Below, one piece after another: positions 11,318 through 21,649 of a DNA stretch of 64,000 nt. How positions within the stretch are numbered: the first letter of the stretch is position 1; each line of letters starts with the position of its first letter. The DNA comes from Physcia stellaris. Its lineage: Eukaryota; Ascomycota; Lecanoromycetes; Caliciales; Physciaceae. The DNA lies in contig JABSSW010000052.1 of assembly GCA_018902385.1 (NCBI GenBank), positions 62,001 through 126,000 of the forward strand, read 5' to 3'. The translations under genes were made by a program, and so were the position numbers. Under the pieces are notes generated by a model. That model was not told the DNA's origin and made no database searches. It saw only the letters and a program-made list of their open reading frames with translations.

Positions 11318-12124
11318 CTAGAACTTCTCTTGTGCAGGTCTCAAGTCCAACTCGTGTACCCAAAGTGTAGGCTCCTGCTCTGCCAACCATAGGTATGTCT
11401 TTCCCACCGCTTCTGCACTCATCGCTTTCCCGCTCTTTTGCTTCTCACCGTCCGCGTCCTCAATTGCACCGTTTGCAATGGCATGCACGACATGCACGCC
11501 CTGCGCACTATATTCTTTGGCCAAGCTCTGAGCCAGCATCCTCACCCCTGATCGTCCTGCGCCGTAGGCTGCAAATTGCGGATTTGTCCGCATAGCACCT
11601 AGTGTACCAGTGAAGATAAGAGTACCTTTCTTCTCCCCGCCGTCCGTAAGAGCTTTTTCTCCGTGGTGTTCGAATAGTAACTTCAGCGACTCTTGCGAAA
11701 AAGCGAATGCACCACCGACATAATCGGTCAGACTTTTGGTGAACTCTTCGTGGGTTTCATCCAGGAAAGGTTTCTTGGAGGAATGCTTGACGCTGAAGAT
11801 GGAGACCTTCAGCTTCAGACCCTTGAAGGAGGGGTTGGCTCGAATACCCGCGAAGGCTTTGGAGAGGGAATCAGGAGATGTGTCGGTGGGAAATGTTTCG
11901 ATGGTTGCATTTTGGGTCTGGGATCGAAGAGTGGAGGCCAGCGATGAGAGACGGTCTGGGTTTCGGGCCAAGAGAGCGACGGCGAGGTTGCCGTGGGAGG
12001 GATGTGCGAGGATGCGTGCTATGCCGGCGCCCTGAAGATGTCAGTCTCCTGGGTAAACAAAGTCACGGGAATTTACTGTTGTAGGGCCAGCGCCAATAAG
12101 GATTGCAAGTCCGCAAGGTGCCAT
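11318..12124 (-). CDS. Atypical short-chain dehydrogenase/reductase
   Basis: Two exons (12124-12077, 12031-11318) separated by a 45-nt intron encode 253 aa, normal for a classical SDR. The first exon reads into a glycine-rich nucleotide-binding turn GAGPTTGAGIAR that crosses the intron, a variant of TGxxxGIG. The expected active-site region reads YGAGRSGVRMLAQ, so the usual YxxxK is YxxxR, and the upstream catalytic Ser region reads FTGTLGAMR with no clear Ser. The fold is therefore convincing, but ordinary SDR catalysis is doubtful. Substrate unknown. The start is 230 bp from Med21 on the other strand, so the two share a promoter. Antisense open frames through it are shadows. Confidence 0.8.
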
Positions 12125-12353
12125 GATGTGACTTTATCCGTGCGTGTTGTAGACCCCACAAGCCTCGAATATGTCTTGAAAATGGACAATATCAGACTCG
12201 TGTTTTAGCAAGCCTTTTCTCCTTCTTTAGCCGCTCGAACAATTCCGGTATAGGTGACGTAACTCGGCACTTTACTGGAGTCGTTCTACCGAGAGCTCCT
12301 CTGATGAGATTCATCCTTGCTCGAATCAATTGACAGTTCGAATCAATCAAGGC

Positions 12354-13030
12354 ATGGCAGACGTCCTCACTCAGCTCCAAGATTGCCTTGAGCAGGTATC
12401 ACTCCGTTTCCTCCATCCCACCTCTCCTTTCACCGAATCAATGTACCTCCAACCCTCCTCTTACACCCTCCACAGCTCTCAAATCAATTCACAGCCTCTC
12501 TAAACTACATCAACCTCCACGCTCCAGCAGGAACCTTCTCGACCCAAGCAAACCCACCTCCACCAGGCTCCCCACCACTAACAACAACGGACCCTTCCCA
12601 AACCACTCAGACACCCTCCACCACTCTCACCCAGAGCCAGAACCAGACTCAATCACAAACTGCACCTAGAAGCTTGGCTGCCAACTCCACAGCTTTAACC
12701 TCCCAAACCCAAACCCAAGCCGCACCTTCCCCGAACCCCGCCAATGCCGCCCCTTCAGAGCTTGACGGCGGACGCCGGCCCCCCTCGCCGGCAACCTTTA
12801 CGGCTGCGCAGCAAGAACTGGCGCAAGATCTAATAAAGAAGACGCAGCAGATCGAGGAGCTGATAGGGGCACTGCCAGGCTTGGGACGGAGCCAAGAGGC
12901 ACAAGAAGCGCGGATTGCGGAATTGGAAGAGGAACTCAAGGCGGTGGAAGTGGAGAGGAGGGTGGCCGTGGGCGAGAGGGAAGAGGCGATTGAGGTGCTT
13001 GAGAGGATCATTGGGGGTGTGAGGAGATGA
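12354..13030 (+). CDS. MED21: Mediator complex subunit 21
   Basis: Two exons (12354-12395, 12476-13030) encode 198 aa. Exon 1 gives [14 protein letters not shown] and exon 2 continues [19 protein letters not shown], the characteristic N-terminal helix of Med21/Srb7. A Gln/Thr/Pro-rich linker (about residues 45-105) follows, then the coiled-coil half starting at about 115 ([27 protein letters not shown]), which pairs with Med7 in the Mediator middle module. Acts in the nucleus as an RNA polymerase II co-activator. The linker is longer and more Gln-rich than in yeast, which is usual for filamentous fungi. Divergent from the SDR at 12124. Confidence 0.93.
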
Positions 13031-13573
13031 ACGTGAATATTGGAATTGAACTCCGATACTTGTGATGGTTTGGTAGGTAGGGAGATTGGCGTTGTGGGGA
13101 TCATGGTGTTTACGTGCAGCAATTGATGATACCCTGAATGTCTATCAATGTGGTGGCACAGGCAAAGTCACGCAAGAGACGTGTATTAAATCATGTTTTC
13201 TTTTCAAAGCCACCAAGCATCGCTATCTATGTTGAAGGACTGCGAGCAAAGGAGTGAGCACTTCGGTCTCCCTGCTGCATCCAAAGTAAGCAAAACCTAA
13301 CCCAAGTATCAATGTGTCCGCCAACGCTATTTAGCCCTCTGCCATGCGTAACTGTTCGTTCATGAACACTCATCAACCCTCTGCGCCCATACTTATTGAG
13401 CATAGGGTATCTTGCTGCAACTGAGATGAAAAGAAAAGCAAGACACTAGAAACCATTCAATCTGCAAGACGAAGCCAATGCAAGGATTTGACCAATCAAC
13501 TGCCCGAGGTCCTGTGATCCAAAGCTGTCCCAGTTTCGTGAGACTCACCATCTCATGATGATACAAGAGACTT
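13031..13573. other. Intergenic, convergent 3' ends, no gene seen
   Basis: 543 bp between the stop codons of Med21 (plus) and the SNF2-RING gene (minus). Expected to hold both 3' UTRs. No open frame with coding character is seen. Confidence 0.5.
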
Positions 13574-16500
13574 TCAACGGAATAGACTTCGAAGCTCCTC
13601 CATACGCTGCTTAGCCGCTTCCGCCTTATCCAGTTTACCCCGGCTCATGCTGAGGTCGGCCAGATTCTGCTTCTTGCGCTGAAGCTTCAACATATTTTCT
13701 TCGAAGCTATTCTCCATAATGTAACGGGTAGTGGTGACTTCCCGCTTTTGACCCAAGCGATGCACACGATCAACAGCCTGGGCTTCGGCGGCCGGGTTGA
13801 ATTGTGGTTCCATGACGTAAACTTTAGATCCAGTGGTAAGGTTCAGACCGAGTCCTCCTGCAGTCAACGAGATCAGGATAATGGTTGTCTCGTTATCGTC
13901 GCGAAACGCATCGAGCGAAGCATTGCGCTTCTGACGACTCATCTTCCCATCGAGACGAACATAGGTCAACTTCGCCTCGTCAAGTGCAATTTGGATAAGA
14001 TCCAAATGGGTAGTCCAGCCCGAGAATACCACGCTTTTGATCGGTGGCTCTCCAGCTGGCAAGTTCTTGCTCTCCGCCTGAGATTCAAGGAGAGCTTTGA
14101 CAAGGGCTCTTGTCTTGGTATGTGGACCACGATAACGAGACATGATTTTGGAATGGCGAGGGTTCTCCCTGGCACGTTCTCGTTCTTCTTCTGCCTCATC
14201 CATTTGTGTTTGGGTGATTTGATATGGGGAACCCTTCACCCACTGGGCACAGAAGGGGCAAGGGAAGCGGTCGTTGACAAGCTTTTCGTCGATCATCGGC
14301 TGGACGATCTTCATGCAGTCCCGGCAAACCATCTGGTAGCACGGAAGCATGTAGCCTAAGATACCATCTTTGGGTGGAGTGTCGTCGTCATCACCGGAAT
14401 CAATCTTCTTCGCACAAGAGATACATTTATCTTGATCGGCCTCTCTTGCTAGCATCATCATCTCGTTCACTATACGTGGATGCATTACGGTAGGTTTGTC
14501 GTCTTCTTCTTCGTCGTCTAGGGTGATGGCATTCTTTGCAGTGAAACCTTCGGTCATCTTCAGATCATCTTCGGTGAGGAGTTCCCGCCCATGCGCACAT
14601 ATCAGACGAAGACGCATGATGGCCTGAAGGATGTGCACATACGATCGGCCACCAAGGCTCTGCTTCTCGCCTCCAGTGAGAGTTTTGACCTTTTGATGTG
14701 CATATTTCATGAACCAGTCGTACAGTTCAGCTTCCTCATCACTGAATTGCAGCCGGATAATTAGATCATGACGAGGCGGAAGGTCGATCCTGTCCTTCAG
14801 ACGTCGCAAGGTAATGCTGTCGACGAGCAGTCGAAGCTTGGGCAAAATCTCGGGGTCGGCGTTTTTGAAAGGAGCCAGGATAAACTGTGTAAACCCATTC
14901 TTGTCGAAGGGCTTGATCCGTAAGAACTTGATCAATGCACCCAAGTCATCGAGGCGGTTCTGGACTGGGGTACCAGTGACAGCCCATCGCCGTTGGGCCG
15001 AGAGCTGGCAGGTGGCCTGAGATTGCAATGTAGCTTGTTCACGAATCATATGGGCCTCGTCGAGAACTATTCGAAAGAAGTTTAATTGGTACAGCGGGCT
15101 GATGATGCGCTTCTTGCCACGGCCCTTGAATTCGCTTCCAATAATGCTGTAGGTGGTGATAATCATGTCATACTGGGAAAGCTCCTCCAGATCTGTCGAT
15201 CTAGCATTACCGTGATAGAGGTAGTAGCTGAGAGCTCCTCCCTTTACGTGAGCACCAATCTGCTCTTCCCAATTGTTCAGCGTGCTAAGGGGTGCGATGA
15301 GCAAGGTTGATTTCGTGTTTCGCACAGGTGAGAATTGCTGGCCCTCTTCAGGTTGGTCTGGTGAAAGCTTCGCCCATTCAAGCGACTTTTCAACACTACC
15401 CACAACCAGTGCAAGGATACTCAGAGTCTTTCCCAAGCCCATCATGTCTGCGAGAATGCCTCCTAGAACTTCCGGTGGCTTCTGCCGCTCTTCACGACCT
15501 GTGATGATATGGTAGTAGACACGTGCTCCGGTCGATTTAACCCGTTGGCGCCAGAGGGAATTATTATCTTCCTCTTTGTCGCTGAATACTCGTTCCTGCT
15601 CCCGCTGCGTCATAAAGTGCAAGCCCTGCTTCTGGTGAGTGAGTAGTTCGGTGGTGATCCTCTCATCCGCCTCTAATTCAGGCATACTCTCGGACTTCTG
15701 CAGCGAATCGAACATGCTCATGACTTCGTTACGCGTTTCCTCAACGGTTCGATAAGCATAACCGGCATCTCTACACTGTGTAGGGCCACTTGTCCTAGGC
15801 AAAGCTGGCCCAGCCTTAGGAGCATGTGGATTGCAAAGCTCAAAAGAGCGATCATAGTCAGTTGGATCCCTTAGATAGATCTGTCTCTGACCAAGCCAGT
15901 TTCCAATTGCTTTGACTTGGCTTTTTGGCCCGTACAGATTTATTGTTGCGTCGAGGTATGAGGAACATGGCTGGCCTGGATACTCGATTTGCGTCTTGGT
16001 ACGACCCAGAAGTCGGGCTTGAGCTCGAATCTTCAGTTTCTTGAAATCCAGGATACGCGCCAGACCAATTGCTGTTCTGACGTCGATATTACCGAAATCT
16101 TTACCGGTTGGGTCCTCGACGCGGATGATGTTGTCTTTGCCAGGCAGTCGCTTCAAGGCAATTGTCATAGGTGGCCACCATGCCTTACCAAAGAAAGTGG
16201 CTTTCAGAGAAGGGTTTGGTACCATGTGAGCTTGGACTTTTGTTTTGTCCAGGCGGCCATAGCAGACAATCTTATCTTCGGGTGGAATTACGACGACATC
16301 ATCGTCATCACCTTCGTAATAGAACAGTGAAGTTAGTGGAAGGTCGAGCAAGAAAATGTGAAGTCGGTTTTCCATACCTGCTGTTAGATCGACGACATCA
16401 CCACTCGGAATAGTGTTGGCTTGCGCCTCCTTGCGCTTCTCCCTCATAAACTCTCCAATATCACCCCCTTTGCTACCCCCAATAAATGTGGTCTTTTTCT

Positions 16501-17074
16501 CGTCCTCGTCTTCCAACTTCGGAATTTTCGGCCTCTTGGAAGGGCGCTCATCCCTCTGAGAAACGCCGTGGATTCGCTCAATCATGTTCCCCATACCTTG
16601 AATTTCCATGTCATCGGTGTTGCGTTTCAGCGTGCCATTGGATGGTAGCACAGAGGGGCCAGATTTAAGCATCTGGATGTTTTTGTCCTTTTGACGCTGA
16701 CCTGGATTATAACTCTTGGGATCAAGGAGCTGGCGAGCATCGAAGCCTGACTGCGTTGCAGCCGTGCTTGGTAGTTTCGAGGCTTTTGAGGGACCTCGGG
16801 TTTGTCCTTGAATCACAAAATGAGCATCATCCTTGGATGAGATAGTAGGAATATCATGATCAAAAAAAGCAGGATGGGGAGAAGCGGGGAGAGGCTCGCT
16901 ATTCTGACGAGGCTCCATGACTGCTTCCTGAAAGTGAGAAGGAGATGAGGTGATACCGTCAGGAGGGTGTTGCTTTCGGAAAGTCGAATCCGTCAGCAAA
17001 GCAGACAATGGCAACCCGTTGGACGGTGGGTAATTATGATCGCTGCTAGCGTATTCCAAACTGGTGTCGGGCAT
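13574..17074 (-). CDS. SNF2-family ATPase with inserted RING finger (Rad5/HLTF-like)
   Basis: One open frame of 1,166 codons, but 16377-16312 looks like a 66-nt stopless intron (GTATGG donor, CACTAAC branch site, AAG acceptor); removing it gives 1,144 aa and joins VDLTAG to DDDDVVVIPPED. A disordered N-terminus is followed by a degenerate HIRAN-like module (about 270-400), SNF2_N with motif I DMMGLGKT, motif II DEAH and motif III VTGTPVQNRL, an inserted RING (about 860-930), and helicase-C with LISLTAGGLGLNL and DRVHRLGQ. This order is that of Rad5/HLTF translocases, which act in error-free post-replication repair; some relatives are plain chromatin remodellers, so the exact orthologue is open. 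The RING reads CYQMVCRDC where CxHxxC is expected. The single ATG at 17074 starts the frame. Confidence 0.88.
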   Translation of the reverse strand: MPDTSLEYASSDHNYPPSNGLPLSALLTDSTFRKQHPPDGITSSPSHFQEAVMEPRQNSEPLPASPHPAFFDHDIPTISSKDDAHFVIQGQTRGPSKASKLPSTAATQSGFDARQLLDPKSYNPGQRQKDKNIQMLKSGPSVLPSNGTLKRNTDDMEIQGMGNMIERIHGVSQRDERPSKRPKIPKLEDEDEKKTTFIGGSKGGDIGEFMREKRKEAQANTIPSGDVVDLTAGMENRLHIFLLDLPLTSLFYYEGDDDDVVVIPPEDKIVCYGRLDKTKVQAHMVPNPSLKATFFGKAWWPPMTIALKRLPGKDNIIRVEDPTGKDFGNIDVRTAIGLARILDFKKLKIRAQARLLGRTKTQIEYPGQPCSSYLDATINLYGPKSQVKAIGNWLGQRQIYLRDPTDYDRSFELCNPHAPKAGPALPRTSGPTQCRDAGYAYRTVEETRNEVMSMFDSLQKSESMPELEADERITTELLTHQKQGLHFMTQREQERVFSDKEEDNNSLWRQRVKSTGARVYYHIITGREERQKPPEVLGGILADMMGLGKTLSILALVVGSVEKSLEWAKLSPDQPEEGQQFSPVRNTKSTLLIAPLSTLNNWEEQIGAHVKGGALSYYLYHGNARSTDLEELSQYDMIITTYSIIGSEFKGRGKKRIISPLYQLNFFRIVLDEAHMIREQATLQSQATCQLSAQRRWAVTGTPVQNRLDDLGALIKFLRIKPFDKNGFTQFILAPFKNADPEILPKLRLLVDSITLRRLKDRIDLPPRHDLIIRLQFSDEEAELYDWFMKYAHQKVKTLTGGEKQSLGGRSYVHILQAIMRLRLICAHGRELLTEDDLKMTEGFTAKNAITLDDEEEDDKPTVMHPRIVNEMMMLAREADQDKCISCAKKIDSGDDDDTPPKDGILGYMLPCYQMVCRDCMKIVQPMIDEKLVNDRFPCPFCAQWVKGSPYQITQTQMDEAEEERERARENPRHSKIMSRYRGPHTKTRALVKALLESQAESKNLPAGEPPIKSVVFSGWTTHLDLIQIALDEAKLTYVRLDGKMSRQKRNASLDAFRDDNETTIILISLTAGGLGLNLTTGSKVYVMEPQFNPAAEAQAVDRVHRLGQKREVTTTRYIMENSFEENMLKLQRKKQNLADLSMSRGKLDKAEAAKQRMEELRSLFR
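16312..16377 (-). other. Probable in-frame stopless intron in the SNF2-RING gene
   Basis: On the minus strand the segment runs from GTATGG to CGAAG, is 66 nt long (a multiple of three), has no stop, and holds CACTAAC about 20 nt before its 3' end. Its translation is hydrophobic and leucine-rich, unlike the acidic sequence on either side. Splice signals are seen; splicing is inferred. Confidence 0.65.
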
Positions 17075-17591
17075 GGTTGAGGTCGTGGCGGGAAAAGGAG
17101 GATGTTGAAAGATCAGGGTGAGGCGTCATTGAGTCAGGTGCTGTTCAAGTGAGGGAAAAGATGTGAGTGAAGCAAGAAGGAACTCGGATGGTCGAAAGCG
17201 GCAGAACAGTGTGCGAACGTGTATGGAAGATACTAATCCGCGTTCATAGTCTATGGGTAAGAGGAAATCGAGACTCGAGATGCAAGACTGACTGCAAGTC
17301 AACCTTTAGTTCGCAGTAGCGGTGGTTTCTTTAGCGTGGGGTGCCCGATAAGCGAGCTGGGCAGAGATCGATGGTTGGAATCTCCAAGTAGTGGTACCTA
17401 CGTAGTGAAGTAGTAGTACGTAGTGAGGACAGAGGACAGAGGACAGATGGAAGCAGCTCGGCCTGCACAACAGCTCTGGCTTCGGTAACCTTGCTGGACG
17501 TTCAATATCGTCCTTGCTAGGCACATGCTCAGAAACACCACGACATGCCGCATATCCTACAAACACAAACATCCAGCGCCTCGCTATGTCC
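17075..17591. other. Intergenic with short tandem repeats; promoter of the SNF2-RING gene
   Basis: 517 bp. TACGTAGTGA is present twice (17399-17408 and 17417-17426), followed at once by three copies of the heptamer AGGACAG ending near 17447. No gene seen. The stretch should contain the SNF2-RING promoter and the 3' UTR of the PI 4-kinase gene. Confidence 0.5.
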
Positions 17592-19974
17592 TCAACACCA
17601 TGTAAACACAGGGTTCTTACTTTTAACCGTTTCAAGCCTCTCGACAATCACTTTACGCTGATGGCCTTCCATTCCTTCCGCTGCTGCGTAGCCCAAGTCC
17701 CCTTCCAAGTCATCCGCATCTCCCAGAAATGCCGTACTCCCCTGTCGCATAGAATACGAGTACCGCCGCCGCTGGCTGCCCGTGCTGGGGTGCTTCCGGT
17801 GTGTTTCGGAATCGTACCTATTCCTGGATTTCATTGCCCGCTCGGCGCTGCCATGACTTCTTTTCAGGTCGTTCATGAGATGATCATGATCCATTGAGAC
17901 CCCTTGGACAGTCGCTGGTGATTCGGGTCCGAAATGACCTAGGTCAGACGCGCTTTCATTGTTTGCCAGATCAAAGCGATTGGGATTTGGGAGGTCGGCG
18001 TTAGGAGATGACAAGCCTAGCAGATCATACTGTGGTTTCTGAGGAGCCCCATTCGCAGTGCTAATATCCATTTCCTCTTCTTCCATATCTCGTCCAAGCT
18101 CGGCATCTCTCCTCCTTCGCATTTCTCCTGATGGCACTCGCATAGGTATAGCAACCGGTATATCGACTAGATCATCCCAAACACAGACCCGAGCTCTTCG
18201 GGTCAACTCGAGTGGTCCATGGTCTGCAGTCTTTAGCGTTTCCACAACATTCCAGGCCTGACCTTTCATGACAGCGATTTGCCTTGCAAACATTTTCTCC
18301 TTAAAGTCCGAGTCTTGGCTAAAGATTCGCCGTAAAGCCATTTGAGTCTCGCTCCACCATTGCTTGGAGGTTAACAGCGGCAGAAAGTGCTCTCTGGTCT
18401 TCGTTGAGAAGGGTTGTCCAATCAGTGACACCGGCAAAAACAACCACCCGAATGGAAAGCTGCGCCACTATCAAGTCTGTTAGCATCTCTGTATTCACTC
18501 AAGAGGCTTGGCTTACGGCATCCGGATGTTTCCATGGCCATGACAGACTGTTGTCGATAGCTCCAATGGATATCGAAGAGCTTTTGCCGGCGTCTGAAGT
18601 ATTTGAGGGAGTTACTGATCTGCTGGTCGCCGTCATAGACTCCTGGCGCTTGTACGGTCTCCCATCATTAGGAATAGGAAGAGCGTTGGGTGGGCTCATG
18701 CCATTCATTTTGGGGGGATCGGAGACGATGGAGACTTGCTGGTTTTGCGAGTCTACTCTAATCATCCAATTGTCCAACCCACGGTCTGTATTCCGCATAA
18801 TATAATCCAGAACCACCAGTTTTTCAAGCTCTTCCCGAAATGACTGCTGTAAAGTGTCGGTCCAAACGAATCTCTTCGATTGACCTTCTTCCTCCGCACT
18901 TGTTGATCTAACATCACTCATTACCTCCTCATCGTCATCGTCTGATGCTGCGCCGCTAGGACGACATGATTCACTCCAAGGCTTTTTCTTCCGCTTGGGA
19001 GCATCTTGCGGTCGAAATCCGGTATTGGCTTGATCAGGCCATGGATTATCGCGCAGAAACAAGTTTGCGTCCTTGAAGCCCTTCAAAAACACCTGGAAAC
19101 TTCCAACCTTCGCAGGTAACGGCTTCTTTTTACGATAGTATTTCGATCTGTCCCAAAAGTCATAGAAAAAAGATTTTGAAGAAAGGTAGACAATGTCAGT
19201 ATATGGCACAAGATGCGTTCGAAGCCTGGTGTCAAGCACGTATGCTGCTGCCTCTGAAACGTAGGATAGATTAGGTATAAGGCACTCTCTGCCGAAGAAA
19301 CATGGGAACAGATTTCGGTGTATCCATTTTGTCCACTTGGGGTTCCTTGATGCGTAGGGCTCTTCATCTTTAGGCTTGAAGACACCAACTACTTTGCCCT
19401 CGCTATTGCGCGCGAAGTAGCTACCAGAGCTTCCCTGTGATATCATCTTTGGATGAACGCCTAGCTCAATCGCTACTTTAACACTTTCGACAACATCGTC
19501 GAAGCCAAGCTTGGTCATTCGTTCCCCAGGCTCTTCGGAGAAGTCTGAACGAAGTGTTTCCGCACTGGCTGGTCTTATGCCCTCTGGGGCCTGAAAGACG
19601 GAATGTTGAATTTCCAATTGCTCCTCCTCATCGGTCTTGCCCTTGACTCTATTGATTTTGAACTTCGAGGCTATTTCTTCCGCCCATTTCTCCAGCCGTG
19701 CATTGATTGCCTTGATGTCCACTCCCGACGAATTCCTCCGCACAGGGCGTTTACCGTTGGATCTTCTGCTTGTTCCATAGGGGCTATGAGACCGATCAAC
19801 GAACATCTGTCCATGAGGTTGCGGTTGGATCGGAGCGTAGTGTGGCCTGGAGTTTGAGATTGTTCGGGTTCGCCGATGGACATTCTCGTCATCGGAGTCG
19901 TCGACATAAGCGTCTTCTTCATCTGCTTGGGCTATTCGAGCATATCCAGAGGTTGGAGGCCTGTGTCGAGGCAT
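17592..19974 (-). CDS. LSB6: Type II phosphatidylinositol 4-kinase (Lsb6-like)
   Basis: Exons 19974-18517 and 18467-17592 join in phase (KHPDA|WRSFPFGWLFLP) to give 777 aa. The kinase makes PI4P on endosomal and vacuolar membranes. Seen: glycine-rich ATP loop QGSSGSYFARNSEGK with VGVFKPKDEEPY, the PI4KII-specific NLFPCFFGRECLIPN, catalytic MRNTDRGLDNWMIR, and IDNSLSWPWKHPD standing for the metal-binding motif. Acidic inserts (about 345-395 and 410-480) lengthen the catalytic domain, common in filamentous fungi. The C-terminus ends NPVFTWC. I chose MPRHRPPTSGY at 19974 as the start because it resembles fungal family starts; an in-frame ATG at 20031 would add 19 residues. The acceptor is the TAG at 18470-18468; an upstream CAG would give an immediate stop. 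Confidence 0.92.
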
Positions 19975-20503
19975 GATGCCTCTTATGCCTCTAATCAAAG
20001 AACAAGTCTCTGTTCCTGGCTGGAGCGTCATAATAAACTTGCGGCCCCCTTAACCCTACCCCTAACAATGCTAAATCTGAGGTTGTGCCTCACAACTCCG
20101 ATGATATTAAAATAATGTATACAGCAGCATGCCCGCGAGCCTCTTTTCAAGTTGCTCGGGTTAAAATAATCTAGGTTCATAACTTCTCCCGACCGCTCTT
20201 ATATGTACTGCGTAGGCTTTTGTGCAGGCCAGACGCTCAAAGGCTAGATTCAACTTATCACTGCGAGTCATAGACATGCTCCCTGCGGCCTGCATGCCTG
20301 CATGTCTCCCACAGCGCACTTAGCACTAAGCTCCCATGTGCGCTGATAACAGTTCAACTCCGGGTCCACGCACGACAGGCTCCAGCAGAACAAGCATATC
20401 CGACCCTCACTCGCCACAACTCCGCGCCAATCAATTGTCATCCTGATGTGCCTCTTCATGTCCAACAAACAACTGCAAGAACCAGAGATAAGTTTCAGCC
20501 TCT
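19975..20503. other. Intergenic, promoter of the PI 4-kinase gene, telomere-like motif
   Basis: 529 bp between two minus-strand genes. It holds TTAACCCTACCCCTAAC at about 20051-20067, two and a half degenerate TTAGGG units read on the minus strand, about 80 bp upstream of the chosen start. Similar teloboxes are bound by Tbf1-like factors in fungi, but function here is inference. No gene seen; the 20268-20507 open frame overlaps the Spc24 stop and is not credible. Confidence 0.4.
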
Positions 20504-21257
20504 TCAAATTGTCCGCCAGAAGTAGTTTGCATAGAAAAATCTTGAGAATTTCGGATCGATATTGACTACGTGAACATCGCCCTTCTGGTTGTTCCGGACA
20601 ACCGCCTTGCTGTAGATTCCAGCTGAGTCCGGCTCGGCATCTATTCCCAAGGAGCGATAAATCTTGAGCTTCAGTCTAATTTAAACCATGTCAGCAAGTC
20701 GAAGCTGGAAGAGCTCCCAAAGGAGACTTGCACTGTGGGGTCATCCTGTTCTCTTCTTGCTTTTGCGTTCTCGCTTCCTTCAACACCTTGGATATCCAGC
20801 TCATGCAAGCGACCCTTGAGGCCTTCGAGTTCCTGTTCTAGCCTCTCACTTTCGATCTCCAAATCAGAGGCTGCCTTGGCTATGCGGAACTTCCGAGTGT
20901 CAAGCTCAACGATATGCGACGCATGATCTGCGCTGTTGTTGGCCGCGATATTTTCATTATGCTGACCAGAAATCGTTGCAAGATTGCGCGAGAGCTCTGC
21001 AAGTCTCCCGTCAGTATCAACGGCGGATCAGTAAAGAATATGCGTACTTCTCAGGGCGCTCTCAGCTTCCCTGATGCGCATGTCTCGAGCTTGCTGTACA
21101 GTAAAAAGGGCATCGTTGATGCGTCCAATAGCCGTCTTATCAGGATGGATGTTGAAATTACCAATGGTATGATGTATTAGCTTTTCTTGATGTCAGTTCT
21201 ATGTAACTTGAAGGTTTGTATTTGGCATACCGTAGCTGGGTCTTCGTCAAGCAACAT
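20504..21257 (-). CDS. SPC24: Kinetochore protein Spc24 (Ndc80 complex)
   Basis: Four exons: 21257-21231, 21180-21048, 20996-20732 and 20675-20504, 198 aa, the normal Spc24 length. The start MLLDEDPAT continues [14 protein letters not shown] across intron 1. A long heptad-rich coiled coil occupies about residues 40-130, and the globular C-terminal domain has [20 protein letters not shown] and ends [14 protein letters not shown]. Spc24 pairs with Spc25 and links Ndc80 to the inner kinetochore. Intron 1 ends in AAG. Intron 3 is best read as GC-AG (GT|GCAAGT), which restores TVLKLKIY; a GT donor four bases away with an AAG acceptor would give a shorter TLKIY. Head-to-head with Fis1. Confidence 0.92.
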
Positions 21258-21649
21258 CTTCACGGGACGAGCTTATTTACTACAGTATCTTGTAATTAAC
21301 TGTCGTCGAACCGACAAAGGAAATCTATGCTTAAGACTTATATTGCATGAGTAATTGCGAAAGAAGCCAATGGTCAACGTTGTTTGTTGATACTCTGCTG
21401 ATCGAAGTAAACATTAAATGATCGACACGGCTATATTCCGCGTGAATTGCGCCACATCCTGCGCCACATTTGAAAATCAGGCGGTCGTGTGCATGTGAGA
21501 CTCGTCATTTATGCAAGCACTTTGACCTATGTTCATTATTTGACTTACTTCTTTCATTGCCGGCTCCGGAATAACCATTATCATGGGTTCGAGTTTACCG
21601 TGTATAAGCTCCTTTCTCGTTGTGTCGTTACTGGGCTTTGATCGCTGAC
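21258..21649. promoter_or_regulatory. Shared promoter region between Spc24 and Fis1
   Basis: 392 bp between divergent start codons at 21257 (minus) and 21650 (plus). I see no recognisable operator or TATA element. The open frame at 21477-21824 on the minus strand is a shadow of this region and of the Fis1 5' exons. Confidence 0.5.

Noticed and set aside
13031-13573. Operon-like or readthrough link between Med21 and the SNF2 gene
   Set aside because: The genes converge on opposite strands; nothing beyond overlapping 3' regions is expected.
20051-20067. Interstitial telomere from a chromosome fusion
   Set aside because: Only two to three degenerate units in a promoter position; a fusion scar would be longer and head-to-head.
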